NCBI GenBank assembly: GCA_947168395.1
Contig: CAMVLT010000017.1
Span: 1 to 62,196, forward strand
Length of the DNA stretch: 62,196 bases
Direction of reading: 5' to 3'
Source: an uncultured Prevotellaceae bacterium
GTDB lineage: Bacteria; Bacteroidota; Bacteroidia; Bacteroidales; Bacteroidaceae
Shown: positions 6,920-16,230 of the stretch, piece after piece
How positions within the stretch are numbered: the first letter of the stretch is position 1
Layout: each line of letters opens with the position of its first letter
Notes under the pieces: generated by a model
Told to the model about the DNA's origin: nothing
What the model saw: the letters and a program-made list of their open reading frames with translations, nothing else
Database searches by the model: none
Translations under genes and position numbers: made by a program

Positions 6920-9340
6920 ATGAAGAAACTACTGACTTTACTACTCTTCCTGTCCGTCGTCGGGCAGGCACGTTCACAAGTGTCGTTCGGCAAAGCCGAG
7001 AAACTGAATGAGGATTGGCGATTCCTCCGTATCGACAGTTGCTGGAACATCCACGAGACGCCAGATATGCGTAACGTCGATTTCGACGATTCCCGCTGGC
7101 GTCGCATCACACTCCCCCACGACTGGGGTATAGAACTCTCCATGTCGCCCGACAAAGGCTCCTGCCAGGGCTATTTGCCGGGCGGCGTGGCTTGGTACCG
7201 CAAGGATCTCTCGTCACAAGTCTTACCATCGGCTACCCGCCTCTTCATCTACTTCGAAGGCGTGTACAACCACTCCGAGGTCTACCTGAACGGTCGTCTA
7301 TTAGGCAAACGCCCCAGCGGCTTTGCCTCGTTCCTCTATGACCTGACACCTTACCTGAATGCTGGTGGCAAGAACGTGCTGGCTGTGAGAGTGGACCATT
7401 CGCAGGAGGCCGACTCACGGTGGTACACAGGTTCGGGCATCAACCGCAACGTATGGCTCATCACCGCTCCTGATGTACATCTGGCGCAATGGGGTACCGC
7501 CTACAGGCTAACCCGCATCAACGGCAAGAAGGCTGAGGTGGAGGTTGACGTTGAGACGACCGACAACCGTGCCGCCCAATCGCCCATGACGCTACAGGCC
7601 ACCGTTGAACTAAGCGATGCCAACGGTAAGGTGGTGGCAAAGGCATCGACAGCCATCGGCCCACAACAGAAAAAGACGGTTAAACTGACCGTCAGCAACC
7701 CGCAACGCTGGACGCTCGACCAGCCTTATCTATATACGCTGACTACGCGGCTCAGCAACGGCGACCAGTCTACCGTGAAGGCCGGACTGCGCACCCTGGA
7801 GTTCTCGCCCGACCGCGGCTTTGCCCTCAACGGCCAGTGGATGAAGGTTAAGGGCGTCTGCATACACGACGATGCCGGAGTCTTAGGCACGGCTGTACCC
7901 GCCGAGGTGTGGCGCCGCCGCATCCGGGAGCTGAAGGCCATCGGCACCAATGCCATCCGCATGAGCCATAATCCCCATGCTCCCGAACTGTATGACATCT
8001 GCGACGAGGAGGGCATGCTCGTGATGGACGAAGCCTCCGACGAGTGGGAGTTTCCCAAGCGCAAGTGGCTGAAGGGATGGAACCAGGGCAGGCCCGGCTT
8101 CGAGGGCACCTACACTTATTTCGAGGAGTGGATTGACCGCGACGTGGCCGACATGGTGCGGCGCGACCGCTGCCACCCCAGTATCTTCCTCTGGTCGATA
8201 GGCAACGAGGTGGACTATCCCAACGACCCCTACTCGCACCCGGTGCTTGACGGCGACGGCACAGGCTTCACCCAGCCCATGTACGGCGGCTACAAGCCCG
8301 AACAGCCTAATGCCGAGCGCATTGGTCGCATTGCCCAGCGATTGGCAGCCATCGTGAAGAGCATTGATGCGTCGCGTCCCACCACAGGAGCGCTGGCCGG
8401 CGTGGTGATGTCCAACGAGACAGCCTATCCCGACGCCATCGACGTCGTGGGCTACAACTATACCGAAAGCCGCTACGATACTGACCACCAGCGCTACCCC
8501 AAACGGGTCATCTACGGTTCCGAGAACCGCCACGACCTGGATGCCTGGAAGGCCGTCCGCGACAAGCAGCACATCTTCGGGCAGTTCCTCTGGACGGGCA
8601 TCGACTACTTAGGCGAGAGCGGCCCGTGGCCTGCCCGCGGCAGCAGCGCCGGATTGCTCGATTTGGCAGGACAGCGCAAGCCTAACGGCTGGTATCGCGC
8701 TTCGCTGTGGAGCGAGCAACCCGTATGCTACATCGGCACATCGTTTATTTCTCATGGGGCCAATGAGGCCAATAGGCCCCAGCGAAGGCAACGTCCCCGC
8801 GTCTCCACCTACGCTTCCGATACTTGGAACTATCAGGAAGGCGACCGCGTCCGCATTGTCTGTTACACCAATGGCAAGAACGCCCAGCTGCTGCTGAACG
8901 GAAAGCCTGTGGAGGGTTCCTTCCAGCGCGACGAGCAGACAGGCGTGCTCTATCAGGACATCGACTACCAGCCCGGTACCCTGCTGTGTAAAGCTGACAA
9001 CGGAGCCACCTATCAAATCAAGACCAGCGGCCAGCCCTACGCCCTGCGGGTAACCACCGACTCGGTGGCCCACGTCTTCGTGGAGGTGGTCGACGCAGAC
9101 GGTAATCTTGTGAAGAACGCCGACCATGAGGTGACGCTCTCCGTTCGCGGGGCACGGCTACTCGGCATGGAGAACGGCAACATCATGGACCCGACTGCTG
9201 CTGGCCGCCGCATGCCCAACAGGCTCCGTGTGCTGAACGGCTGCTTGGTGGGCTACCTGCAGGACCTGCGCAACGGCGAGATAACGATACAGGCCACAAC
9301 ACCATTTCTGAAAACAGGAGAACTAAAGTTTAACCATTGA
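6920..9340 (+). CDS. GH2 beta-galactosidase-type glycosidase
   Basis: This is a secreted 806-aa GH2 enzyme with signal peptide [20 protein letters not shown] jelly-roll sugar-binding domain (about 25-185) contains LPHDWGIE and [12 protein letters not shown]. An immunoglobulin-like domain (about 190-295), a TIM barrel with acid/base E430 (WSIGNEVD) and nucleophile E535 (IYGSENRHD), and C-terminal beta-domains follow. GH2 enzymes hydrolyse beta-galactosides, beta-glucuronides or beta-mannosides; the sequence does not settle which. The setting beside GH95 and GH115 suggests a galactose or other side-chain substituent of xylan. A 9-bp repeat array encodes [12 protein letters not shown] at about residues 611-622, an apparent insertion. 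Confidence 0.85.
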   Translation: MKKLLTLLLFLSVVGQARSQVSFGKAEKLNEDWRFLRIDSCWNIHETPDMRNVDFDDSRWRRITLPHDWGIELSMSPDKGSCQGYLPGGVAWYRKDLSSQVLPSATRLFIYFEGVYNHSEVYLNGRLLGKRPSGFASFLYDLTPYLNAGGKNVLAVRVDHSQEADSRWYTGSGINRNVWLITAPDVHLAQWGTAYRLTRINGKKAEVEVDVETTDNRAAQSPMTLQATVELSDANGKVVAKASTAIGPQQKKTVKLTVSNPQRWTLDQPYLYTLTTRLSNGDQSTVKAGLRTLEFSPDRGFALNGQWMKVKGVCIHDDAGVLGTAVPAEVWRRRIRELKAIGTNAIRMSHNPHAPELYDICDEEGMLVMDEASDEWEFPKRKWLKGWNQGRPGFEGTYTYFEEWIDRDVADMVRRDRCHPSIFLWSIGNEVDYPNDPYSHPVLDGDGTGFTQPMYGGYKPEQPNAERIGRIAQRLAAIVKSIDASRPTTGALAGVVMSNETAYPDAIDVVGYNYTESRYDTDHQRYPKRVIYGSENRHDLDAWKAVRDKQHIFGQFLWTGIDYLGESGPWPARGSSAGLLDLAGQRKPNGWYRASLWSEQPVCYIGTSFISHGANEANRPQRRQRPRVSTYASDTWNYQEGDRVRIVCYTNGKNAQLLLNGKPVEGSFQRDEQTGVLYQDIDYQPGTLLCKADNGATYQIKTSGQPYALRVTTDSVAHVFVEVVDADGNLVKNADHEVTLSVRGARLLGMENGNIMDPTAAGRRMPNRLRVLNGCLVGYLQDLRNGEITIQATTPFLKTGELKFNH
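8752..8778 (+). repeat. 9-bp repeat array inside GH2
   Basis: TCATGGGGC, CAATGAGGC and CAATAGGCC are three diverged 9-bp units within the coding sequence. On the opposite strand they read GLIGPM, which relates them to the 9-bp arrays in the hybrid sensor and in SusD1. Confidence 0.6.
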
Positions 9341-9348
9341 CATATTTT

Positions 9349-11844
9349 ATGAAGAAAAAACTATTGACAACCTTGTTGCTGCCCCTTGTATGCGTGGCAA
9401 CAGCAGTCGGCCAGCCACACCGCATGTGGTACTCAAAGCCTGCCAGCCACTGGCTCGAGGCACTACCCGTAGGCAACTCTCATCTCGGTGCCATGATTTA
9501 CGGCGGCACCGATGTGGAGGAAATCCAGTTGAACGAGGAGACGTTCTGGAGCGGACAGCCCCACAACAACAATCCCAAGGAGGCGTTGGCCCATCTGCCC
9601 GAGGTGCGCAGCCTCATCTTCCAAGGCAAGGAGGGCGAGGCCGCCAAGCTCCTCGACAAGTACTTTGTACCAGGCCCTCACGGCATGCGCTTCCTGCCCT
9701 TAGGCAGTCTGAAGCTGTCGTTAGGCCATAAGGACGTGCAGAAATATGAGCGGGCGCTGAACCTCGGCAACGCCACCGCCACCACATCTTATATATATAA
9801 AGGTGTGAAGTACGAGCGCACCGTCTTTGCCTCGCAGGCCGACAACGTCATCGTCGTGCAGTTGAAGGCTTCGAAGAAAGGCGAGCTGGAGTTCGATATT
9901 GATTTCACCACCCAGCTGCAGAAGAATGTGTTTACCGTTTCCGAGCATGAGGGCATCAGCGGGAAAGTCAATGAACTGGCTGCTGTTGTCGAAGGCGTGG
10001 AGCAGGAGGGCATCAAGGCCGGACTGAAGGCCGAGTGCCGCGTCATGGTCGAGACCGACGGCGAAGTGGAACGCGGCGTTGACAAGCTAAGCGTCGACGA
10101 TGCCACCACCGCGACACTCTATATCACCGCCGCCACTAACTTCGTGAACTACAAGGACGTCAGCGGCTCTCCTGTGAAGAAGAACAACCAGACGCTGGCC
10201 AGTGTCAAGGGAAAACCCTACAAGCAATTGCTGGCCGACCACGTCAAGAAGTACCAGGAGCAGTACAACCGCGTCAGTCTGACGTTACCAAAGTCTGCTA
10301 ATTCCGGCTTGGAGACCGACAAGCGCGTGGCTGCCTTCGAGACGGATGCTTCTGACCTCGACATGGTGGCGCTGATGATGCAGTACGGCCGCTACCTCCT
10401 CATCTCGTCGAGCCAGCCCGGCGGTCAGGCCGCCAACCTGCAGGGCGTGTGGAACGACAAGATGAACGCCCCCTGGGACTCAAAGTACACCATCAACATC
10501 AATGCCGAGATGAACTACTGGCCGGCACTCATCGGCAACCTTGCCGAGACGCAGGAGCCGCTGTTCTCGATGATTCGCGACCTCAGCGAAACGGGTGCCG
10601 AGACAGCCCGCGTGATGTATGGATGCCGGGGCTGGGTGGCCCATCACAATACCGACATCTGGCGCATCGCCGGTCCTGTCGACGGCACGCCCTGGGGCAT
10701 GTTCCCCACTGGCGGCGCCTGGCTGACGACCCACCTCTGGCAGCACTACCTCTACACGGGCGACCGCCAGTTCCTCGAGTCGTACTACCCTGTACTGAAG
10801 GGAGCCGCCGACTTCCTGTTGGACTACATGCAGGTGTACCCTGCCGGTGGTGAGCTGAAGCAGGCAGCCGGCTGGTTAGTGAGCGTTCCCACCGTGTCGC
10901 CCGAGCACGGCCCGCAAGGCAAGGGCACCAACGTCACCGCCGGTTCGACGATGGACAACCAGATAGCCTTCGACGTACTCAGTCAGACGCTGAAGGCTGC
11001 CGAGGTATTGGGAAAGGACCCATCCTACATCTCAAACCTCAAGTTCCAGATATCCAACCTTCCGCCCATGCAGATAGGCCGCTACGGCCAGTTACAGGAA
11101 TGGATGATTGATGCCGACGACCCACGCGACGAGCACCGCCACATCTCACACCTCTACGGCCTGTACCCGTCGAACCAGATTTCGCCCTACGCTCATCCCG
11201 ACCTCTTCACGGCTGCTGCCAACACGCTCAAGCAACGCGGCGACATGGCAACGGGCTGGAGCTTAGGCTGGAAGACCAACTTCTGGGCACGCATGCTCGA
11301 CGGCAACCACGCCTTCACCATCATCAAGAACATGCTCCACCTGCTACCCGACGACCGTGCTGCCCGCCAGCATCCCGACGGTCGTACCTACCCCAACCTC
11401 TTCGATGCTCATCCGCCGTTCCAAATCGACGGTAACTTCGGTGTCTCGGCAGGTATCTGCGAGATGCTCGTCCAGAGTCACGACGGAGCCATCCATCTGC
11501 TGCCCGCCCTGCCCGACGACTGGAGCAAGGGCAGCGTGAAGGGCCTGCGCACCCGTGGCGGCTTCGTGGTAGACCAAGAATGGAGCGAAGGGAAGCTCCG
11601 CTCAGCAGTAGTGCGCTCGACCATCGGCGGCACCCTGCGCCTGCGTTCCTACGTTCCGCTGAACGGCAAGGGACTGAAGGAGGCCACCGGCGACTGCCCC
11701 AATCCGCTCTTCGCCCCCGCCGCTATCCAGAAGCCGCTGCGGTCGAAGGAGCTGAAGGATTTCTCGCCGATGTCACTTCGCAAGGTCTACGAATACGACA
11801 TAGAAACGGAAGCTGGAAAGACATATAGCTTCACTTCGAAGTAA
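9349..11844 (+). CDS. GH95 alpha-L-fucosidase / alpha-L-galactosidase
   Basis: This is a secreted 831-aa GH95 enzyme. The ATG at 9349 is preferred to a TTG at 9337 because it opens a signal peptide ([21 protein letters not shown]). The N-terminal domain contains [15 protein letters not shown], and an (alpha/alpha)6 barrel follows. Family catalytic positions are present: N383 and N385 ([10 protein letters not shown]), E519 (VSPEHG) and D694 (FQIDGNFG). GH95 enzymes cleave terminal alpha-L-fucose or alpha-L-galactose. In Bacteroides ovatus complex-xylan loci a GH95 acts on L-galactose, which fits this neighbourhood. It starts 8 bases after GH2 ends. A 7-bp repeat array encodes [11 protein letters not shown] at about residues 561-571. 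Confidence 0.88.
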   Translation: MKKKLLTTLLLPLVCVATAVGQPHRMWYSKPASHWLEALPVGNSHLGAMIYGGTDVEEIQLNEETFWSGQPHNNNPKEALAHLPEVRSLIFQGKEGEAAKLLDKYFVPGPHGMRFLPLGSLKLSLGHKDVQKYERALNLGNATATTSYIYKGVKYERTVFASQADNVIVVQLKASKKGELEFDIDFTTQLQKNVFTVSEHEGISGKVNELAAVVEGVEQEGIKAGLKAECRVMVETDGEVERGVDKLSVDDATTATLYITAATNFVNYKDVSGSPVKKNNQTLASVKGKPYKQLLADHVKKYQEQYNRVSLTLPKSANSGLETDKRVAAFETDASDLDMVALMMQYGRYLLISSSQPGGQAANLQGVWNDKMNAPWDSKYTININAEMNYWPALIGNLAETQEPLFSMIRDLSETGAETARVMYGCRGWVAHHNTDIWRIAGPVDGTPWGMFPTGGAWLTTHLWQHYLYTGDRQFLESYYPVLKGAADFLLDYMQVYPAGGELKQAAGWLVSVPTVSPEHGPQGKGTNVTAGSTMDNQIAFDVLSQTLKAAEVLGKDPSYISNLKFQISNLPPMQIGRYGQLQEWMIDADDPRDEHRHISHLYGLYPSNQISPYAHPDLFTAAANTLKQRGDMATGWSLGWKTNFWARMLDGNHAFTIIKNMLHLLPDDRAARQHPDGRTYPNLFDAHPPFQIDGNFGVSAGICEMLVQSHDGAIHLLPALPDDWSKGSVKGLRTRGGFVVDQEWSEGKLRSAVVRSTIGGTLRLRSYVPLNGKGLKEATGDCPNPLFAPAAIQKPLRSKELKDFSPMSLRKVYEYDIETEAGKTYSFTSK
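11029..11060 (+). repeat. 7-bp repeat array inside GH95
   Basis: Units ATCTCAA, ACCTCAA, GTTCCAG and ATATCCA repeat every 7 bp and are translated as [11 protein letters not shown]. They are kin to the array inside the hybrid sensor gene at 23138. Confidence 0.65.
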
Positions 11845-11862
11845 ATGATACAAACAGAAAAC

Positions 11863-11903
11863 AATGCGACACATGCAAAAACAGCGTGTGCCGCATTTTT
11901 TTC
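11863..11903 (+). terminator. Terminator after GH95
   Basis: An 11-bp stem (AATGCGACACA with TGTGCCGCATT, one mismatch) and a run of seven T end the esterase-GH2-GH95 transcript. The T-run abuts the next promoter. Confidence 0.75.
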
Positions 11904-11904
11904 T

Positions 11905-11912
11905 TACCTTTG
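11905..11912 (+). promoter_or_regulatory. Promoter -7 box for the second xylan operon
   Basis: TACCTTTG followed by CAGC is a canonical -7 element placed directly after the terminator T-run and 20 bases before the esterase ATG. Confidence 0.7.
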
Positions 11913-11931
11913 CAGCAAATTCTGAACACAC

Positions 11932-13689
11932 ATGAGAAAAGCAATCCTTTGCCTGCTGCTCTGCAGCTTGCAGGCTCTCTCGGTGACGGCAGGCCAGATA
12001 TCCGGCAACATCACCGTTAACGGTAGTAAGCGTCAATACATCGGCTACCTGCCCAACAATATGGGGAACTACCGTCCCCTCCTTATTTCGTGTCACGGCA
12101 TGAACCAGGATGCAGCCTACCAGAAGAACATGCTGAGCATAGAGTCGGTGGCCGACACGGCCAAGTTCCTCACCATCTTCCCCGAAGGCATCGACAAGAG
12201 CTGGGACATCTCGGGCGACCGCGACATCAAGTTCGTGCTGGCCATTATCGACGAGATGGAGAAAAAGTACAAGATTGACCGCAACTTCGTTTACCTCTCT
12301 GGCTTCTCCATGGGCGGTATGTTCACCTATCACGCCATGAACAAGATTGCCGACAAGATTGCTGCTTTCGCCCCCATCAGCGGTTACCCCATGTGGGGCA
12401 CCACAGCCGACGCGAAGGTGCGCCCCATCCCCATCATCCATACGCACGGCACAAGTGACGACGTGGTTGGCTTCAGCGGGGTACAAGGGGCGCTGAACGT
12501 CTGGATTAGGCACAACGGCTGCCCCACGACGGCAAAGGTGGAAAAGCGATACCGTAATGCCGCCCACATCACCCGCCACACCTGGGGTCCCGGCAAGAAC
12601 GGCGTCGAGGTGGTGCTGATGGAGATGGCCGACAAGGGCCACTGGATTTCCAACGACAACGGCGTGAAGACGGGCGACGAGATATGGCGCTTCTGCAAGC
12701 GCTACTGCCTGGTCGACAAGAATCCCAAGGTGAACTTCACGTCGCCCCAGAGCAATCTGACCTTCGTCACCTTCGGCGGCACTTCCGACGCAGCGTCCGT
12801 TACGCTGGACGTCGAGGCTACCGACCCTGACGGACAGGTGGTCAGCGTGGCCTACTACGACGGTTCTACCCTGCTGGCAGAGTTCGACAAGGCCCCCTAC
12901 ACCTACCAGTTGACAGGACTGAAGAAAGGTACCCACAAGATTAGCGCCGTCGTTACCGACGATGAAGGACGGACGGGCAGCAACGAGATATCCATCAAGC
13001 TGCTGGAACCCACCAGCTCCAGCTACTACCCCATGGCCCAGGACTTCAAGACGGTGGAAAACGGCGTGCCCGACGGCTGGTCGACCTACGACGGACAGGA
13101 GAAGCGCACCGGCGTAGCTACGGGCTTCAGCAGCGGCAGCCGCGTGTTCCATTTCACCAACTCCCGACGTGCCTTCGAGTGGGGGCTCTACACCCGCAAC
13201 GTGACTGGTACCCCCAAAGCCGGATACGCCCGCTTCGGCGACGAGGGTTGCACCTCCACGCTGACCTTCTATCCCGGCCGCTACCAGCTGGCTTACAAGG
13301 TATGCAACTGGAACCAGCCCAACTTCTCGCCCGTGACAATAGCCGTCGAGACTATTGACGGACAGGAAGTATGCTCCGAGGTATTCACCCCCGAGGTGAA
13401 CGTAGGCAATGCCGCCGACAAGGCATTTGCCACCATCTACAACCAGTACTTCGTCTTCGACATCCAGGAGAAAGGCCGTTACGTCATCACCTTCTACACG
13501 GCCGATGCCCCGTGGGCCGACCTCGTGATAGGCCAGTCCAACCTCTACTACAAGGGAGCCAATACGGGCATTACCGAGGTGCAGGCCGCCGATGAGGACG
13601 CCCCCTGCTACAACCTTTCAGGCATGCCGGTAGCCGAGCCTAAGGCCGGCATATATATAAAAGGTGGAAAGAAAGTCATATTTAAATAA
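11932..13689 (+). CDS. Secreted PHB-depolymerase/CE1-type esterase with Ig-like domain and C-terminal tag
   Basis: This secreted protein has 585 aa. After the signal peptide (cut near residue 20) comes an alpha/beta-hydrolase of the LpqC/feruloyl-esterase type (about 25-245). Its triad is Ser126 (SGFSMGG), an Asp at 176-177 (HGTSDD) and His237 (KGHW). An Ig-like domain follows (about 255-355; DVEATDPDGQVVSVAYYDG), then a beta-rich domain (about 370-540). The C-terminus YNLSGMPVAEPKAGIYIKGG resembles the short C-terminal tags of Prevotella secreted proteins, possibly a type IX secretion or surface-anchoring signal. Feruloyl or acetyl xylan esterase activity is inferred from its place 24 bases before the GH10-CE1 gene. 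Confidence 0.8.
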   Translation: MRKAILCLLLCSLQALSVTAGQISGNITVNGSKRQYIGYLPNNMGNYRPLLISCHGMNQDAAYQKNMLSIESVADTAKFLTIFPEGIDKSWDISGDRDIKFVLAIIDEMEKKYKIDRNFVYLSGFSMGGMFTYHAMNKIADKIAAFAPISGYPMWGTTADAKVRPIPIIHTHGTSDDVVGFSGVQGALNVWIRHNGCPTTAKVEKRYRNAAHITRHTWGPGKNGVEVVLMEMADKGHWISNDNGVKTGDEIWRFCKRYCLVDKNPKVNFTSPQSNLTFVTFGGTSDAASVTLDVEATDPDGQVVSVAYYDGSTLLAEFDKAPYTYQLTGLKKGTHKISAVVTDDEGRTGSNEISIKLLEPTSSSYYPMAQDFKTVENGVPDGWSTYDGQEKRTGVATGFSSGSRVFHFTNSRRAFEWGLYTRNVTGTPKAGYARFGDEGCTSTLTFYPGRYQLAYKVCNWNQPNFSPVTIAVETIDGQEVCSEVFTPEVNVGNAADKAFATIYNQYFVFDIQEKGRYVITFYTADAPWADLVIGQSNLYYKGANTGITEVQAADEDAPCYNLSGMPVAEPKAGIYIKGGKKVIFK

Positions 13690-13713
13690 CCCCTAACAAC
13701 AAATCTTAACACG

Positions 13714-15894
13714 ATGAAACAAGCAAAAAGACTGGCCCTTGCTGCCCTCTTAATCCTGAGCAGCACCTATACATGGGCACAATTCCGACAGGTTGACCCA
13801 CGTGCTAACGTAGGACTGAAGGATGCCTACAAGGATTACTTCACCATCGGTGTGGCACTCAACCAGCGCAACGTCAGCGACGAGGCCCAAAAGGCACTCG
13901 TCAAGAAGGAGTTCAACAGCGTTACCGCCGAGAACGACTGGAAACCCGGTGAGATTCACCCGAAGGAGGGTGTCTGGAACTTCGAGAAGGCCGACAAGAT
14001 TGCCAACTTCTGCCGCGAGAACGGTATCAAGATGCGCGGCCACTGCCTGTGCTGGCACAGCCAGTTTGCCGACTGGATGTTCACCGACAAGAAAGGCAAG
14101 CCGGTGAAGAAGGAAGTGTTCTACGAGCGTCTGCGTGACCACATTCATACCGTGGTGAACCGCTACAAGGACGTAGTCTACGCTTGGGACGTGGTGAACG
14201 AGGCTATGGCCGACGACGGTGGCCCCCGTTGGGGACGTGGCGGTCAGCAGCCGAGTCCCTACCGCCAGAGCCGTCACTTCCAGCTCTGCGGCGACGAGTT
14301 CATTGCCAAGGCATTCGAGTTTGCCCGCGAGGCCGACCCCAACACGCTGCTGTTCTACAACGACTACAGCTGCGTTGACGAAGGCAAGCGCGAGCGCATC
14401 TATAACATGGTGAAGAAGATGAAGGACGCCGGCGTGCCTATCGACGGTATCGGCATGCAGGGTCACTACAACATCTACTTCCCCAGCGAGGAGCAGCTTG
14501 AGAAGGCCATTGTCCGCTTCAAGGAGATTGTGAAGCACATCAACATCACCGAGCTCGACCTGCGTATGAACAACGAGAGTGGCGGTCAGCTGATGTTCTC
14601 GCGTGGTGAGGCTAAGCCCATGCCCGGCTATATGGGTACCCTCCAGACCGACCAGTACGCCCGCCTGTTCAAGGTGTTCCGCAAGCACGCTGACGTCATC
14701 GACAACGTGACCTTCTGGAACCTCGGCGACAAGGACTCTTGGCTCGGCGTGAACAACCACCCGCTGCCCTTCGACGAGAACTACCGCCCGAAGGCCTGCT
14801 ACCGCGCCATCCGCGACTTCGACCCCGTGCTCGACAAGCGCGTGCCGAAGGAGGACTTCGTCAGCAACGAGATGAACCAGCCCGGCCAGGAGTGGCCCAA
14901 GGTGAACAGCGAGGGCTACGCCCGCTTCCGTATTGAGGCTCCCGATGCCAAGTCGGTCATCGTCAGCTTGGGTCTCGGTGGCCGTGGCGGCACCGTGCTC
15001 CACAAGGATAAGGACGGCGTATGGACTGGTACTACCGACGGTCCGATGGACGAGGGCTTCCACTACTATCACCTGACCATCGACGGCGCTACCGTCAACG
15101 ACCCCGGCACCCACAACTACTTTGGCTCCTGCCGTTGGGAGAGCGGTATCGAGATTCCCGCCCACGACAAGGACTTCTACGCCTGCCGCCAGGACATTGC
15201 ACACGGCACCATCTCCGAGGTACTGTTCTACTCGCCCAGCACCAGCAAGATGCAGACGGCCATGGTTTACCTGCCCCCCACCTACGGCAAGCTCGTGAAG
15301 GGCAAGCAGGAGCGTTTCCCCGTGCTCTACCTGCAGCACGGTTGGGGTGAGAACGAGACCAGCTGGGGCAAGCAGGGCCACGCCGGACTCATCATGGACA
15401 ACCTGATTGCCGACGGCAAAATCAAGCCCTTCATTGTGGTGATGGCCTACGGCCTGACCAACGACTTCAAGTTCGGCTCTATCGGCCAGTTCACCGCCAA
15501 GGAGTTCGAGACCGTGCTCTGCGACGAGCTGGTGCCTTTCATCGACAAGAATTACCTGACCAAGGCCGACAAGTGGAGCCGTGCTATGGCCGGCCTCAGC
15601 ATGGGCGGCATGGAGACCAAGCTCATCACCCTGCGCCGTCCCGAGATGTTCGGCTACTGGGGACTGCTCAGCGGCGGTCAGTATGCGCCCGATGAAATCA
15701 AGGACACGAAGGTCGTGAAGTACATCTTCGAAGGCTGCGGCTCAAAGGAGAATCCCGACGGCATCAACAGCAGCGTGGCTGCCCTGAAGGCTGCCGGCTA
15801 CAACGCCGAAGGTCTCATCTCCGAGGGCACTGCCCACGAGTTCCTGACCTGGCGCCGCTGCCTCTACAAGATGGCACAGAGCCTGTTCAAGTAA
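13714..15894 (+). CDS. GH10 endo-xylanase fused to CE1 feruloyl esterase (Xyn10D-Fae1A type)
   Basis: This is a secreted 726-aa bifunctional enzyme with a signal peptide ending near TWAQ (23). The GH10 barrel (about 30-370) has acid/base E163 (WDVVNEA) and nucleophile E280 (ITELDLR) and cuts the beta-1,4-xylan backbone. An E-set/CBM48-like linker (about 395-480) leads to a CE1 esterase (about 495-726) with Ser629 (AGLSMGG) and His708 (GTAHEF). The order GH10-E-set-CE1 is that of Prevotella bryantii Xyn10D-Fae1A. The usual Asp of the esterase triad is not obvious: its region reads FEGCGSKENPDG, so E679 or D682 may serve. It is the last gene before a strong terminator. Confidence 0.92.
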   Translation: MKQAKRLALAALLILSSTYTWAQFRQVDPRANVGLKDAYKDYFTIGVALNQRNVSDEAQKALVKKEFNSVTAENDWKPGEIHPKEGVWNFEKADKIANFCRENGIKMRGHCLCWHSQFADWMFTDKKGKPVKKEVFYERLRDHIHTVVNRYKDVVYAWDVVNEAMADDGGPRWGRGGQQPSPYRQSRHFQLCGDEFIAKAFEFAREADPNTLLFYNDYSCVDEGKRERIYNMVKKMKDAGVPIDGIGMQGHYNIYFPSEEQLEKAIVRFKEIVKHINITELDLRMNNESGGQLMFSRGEAKPMPGYMGTLQTDQYARLFKVFRKHADVIDNVTFWNLGDKDSWLGVNNHPLPFDENYRPKACYRAIRDFDPVLDKRVPKEDFVSNEMNQPGQEWPKVNSEGYARFRIEAPDAKSVIVSLGLGGRGGTVLHKDKDGVWTGTTDGPMDEGFHYYHLTIDGATVNDPGTHNYFGSCRWESGIEIPAHDKDFYACRQDIAHGTISEVLFYSPSTSKMQTAMVYLPPTYGKLVKGKQERFPVLYLQHGWGENETSWGKQGHAGLIMDNLIADGKIKPFIVVMAYGLTNDFKFGSIGQFTAKEFETVLCDELVPFIDKNYLTKADKWSRAMAGLSMGGMETKLITLRRPEMFGYWGLLSGGQYAPDEIKDTKVVKYIFEGCGSKENPDGINSSVAALKAAGYNAEGLISEGTAHEFLTWRRCLYKMAQSLFK

Positions 15895-15914
15895 GCATCA
15901 TTGCCCAAACGTTT

Positions 15915-15949
15915 AACGGCCCGCACTATCAAATAGTGCGGGCCGTTTT
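15915..15949 (+). terminator. Terminator after GH10-CE1
   Basis: A perfect 14-bp stem (AACGGCCCGCACTA with its complement, 5-base loop) runs into TTTTC, 20 bases after the stop codon. Confidence 0.85.
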
Positions 15950-15972
15950 CAAAAACATATAGCATTGCCTTT

Positions 15973-16042
15973 GTTTTAGCAACCATTGACGCAGTTTTAG
16001 TAAACGCCGTCACAGTTTTAGCATCCAACGTCGCAGTTTTAA
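15973..16042 (+). repeat. Four-copy array with exact 21-bp period
   Basis: GTTTTAG or GTTTTAA occurs at 15973, 15994, 16015 and 16036, exactly 21 bp apart. The last three copies share GCAG or ACAG before it and a preceding CGTC-like part. The array lies between a terminator and the next promoter, and no gene reads through it convincingly. Confidence 0.8.
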
Positions 16043-16165
16043 CTTCAGGCCTAACCCTACGGCACGTCAGGCCTACCCTCAGCGGCACTCAGCCGTAGGG
16101 TGAATACGAGGGGGAACGGGGTAACGCTGGGTTTTATGCAACGTTTCTCGATAAATCATGATACA

Positions 16166-16194
16166 AAAAACGGCACGTTTTGCCGTTTTTTTTC
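16166..16194 (+). terminator. Terminator upstream of the CotH gene
   Basis: AAACGGCA and TGCCGTTT form a short stem around a CGTT loop, followed by eight T. The T-run leads directly into the CotH-gene promoter. Confidence 0.7.
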
Positions 16195-16195
16195 T

Positions 16196-16203
16196 TATCT
16201 TTG
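16196..16203 (+). promoter_or_regulatory. Promoter -7 box for the CotH-GH115 operon
   Basis: TATCTTTG followed by CAC is canonical and lies 27 bases before the CotH-protein ATG. Confidence 0.75.
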
Positions 16204-16230
16204 CACTCGAAAACCTAAAATGACTGCAAA

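Larger units (their letters stand above)
15895..16230. other. Intergenic stretch between GH10-CE1 and the CotH gene
   Basis: No gene was found here. In order it holds a strong terminator, a four-copy 21-bp phased array, a GC-rich part with AGGCCTAACCCTACGGC-like imperfect repeats (16045-16120), and a second terminator fused to a promoter. Confidence 0.7.

Noticed and set aside
9337..9348. TTG start for GH95 overlapping the GH2 stop
   Set aside because: The ATG at 9349 opens a standard signal peptide; the extra residues add nothing.
11773..13152. 459-codon frame opposite the second esterase
   Set aside because: Same reason; its sequence is low-complexity (Val/Ala/Gly/His) and has no domain.
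13750..15381. 543-codon frame opposite the GH10-CE1 gene
   Set aside because: It is a shadow of a strongly supported gene; its Val-Leu-His-rich composition is typical of antisense translation.
15864..16088. 74-codon frame with a seven-residue repeat (K-T-x)
   Set aside because: The repeat in the protein is only the 21-bp intergenic array being read; it overlaps a terminator and the end of the GH10 gene.
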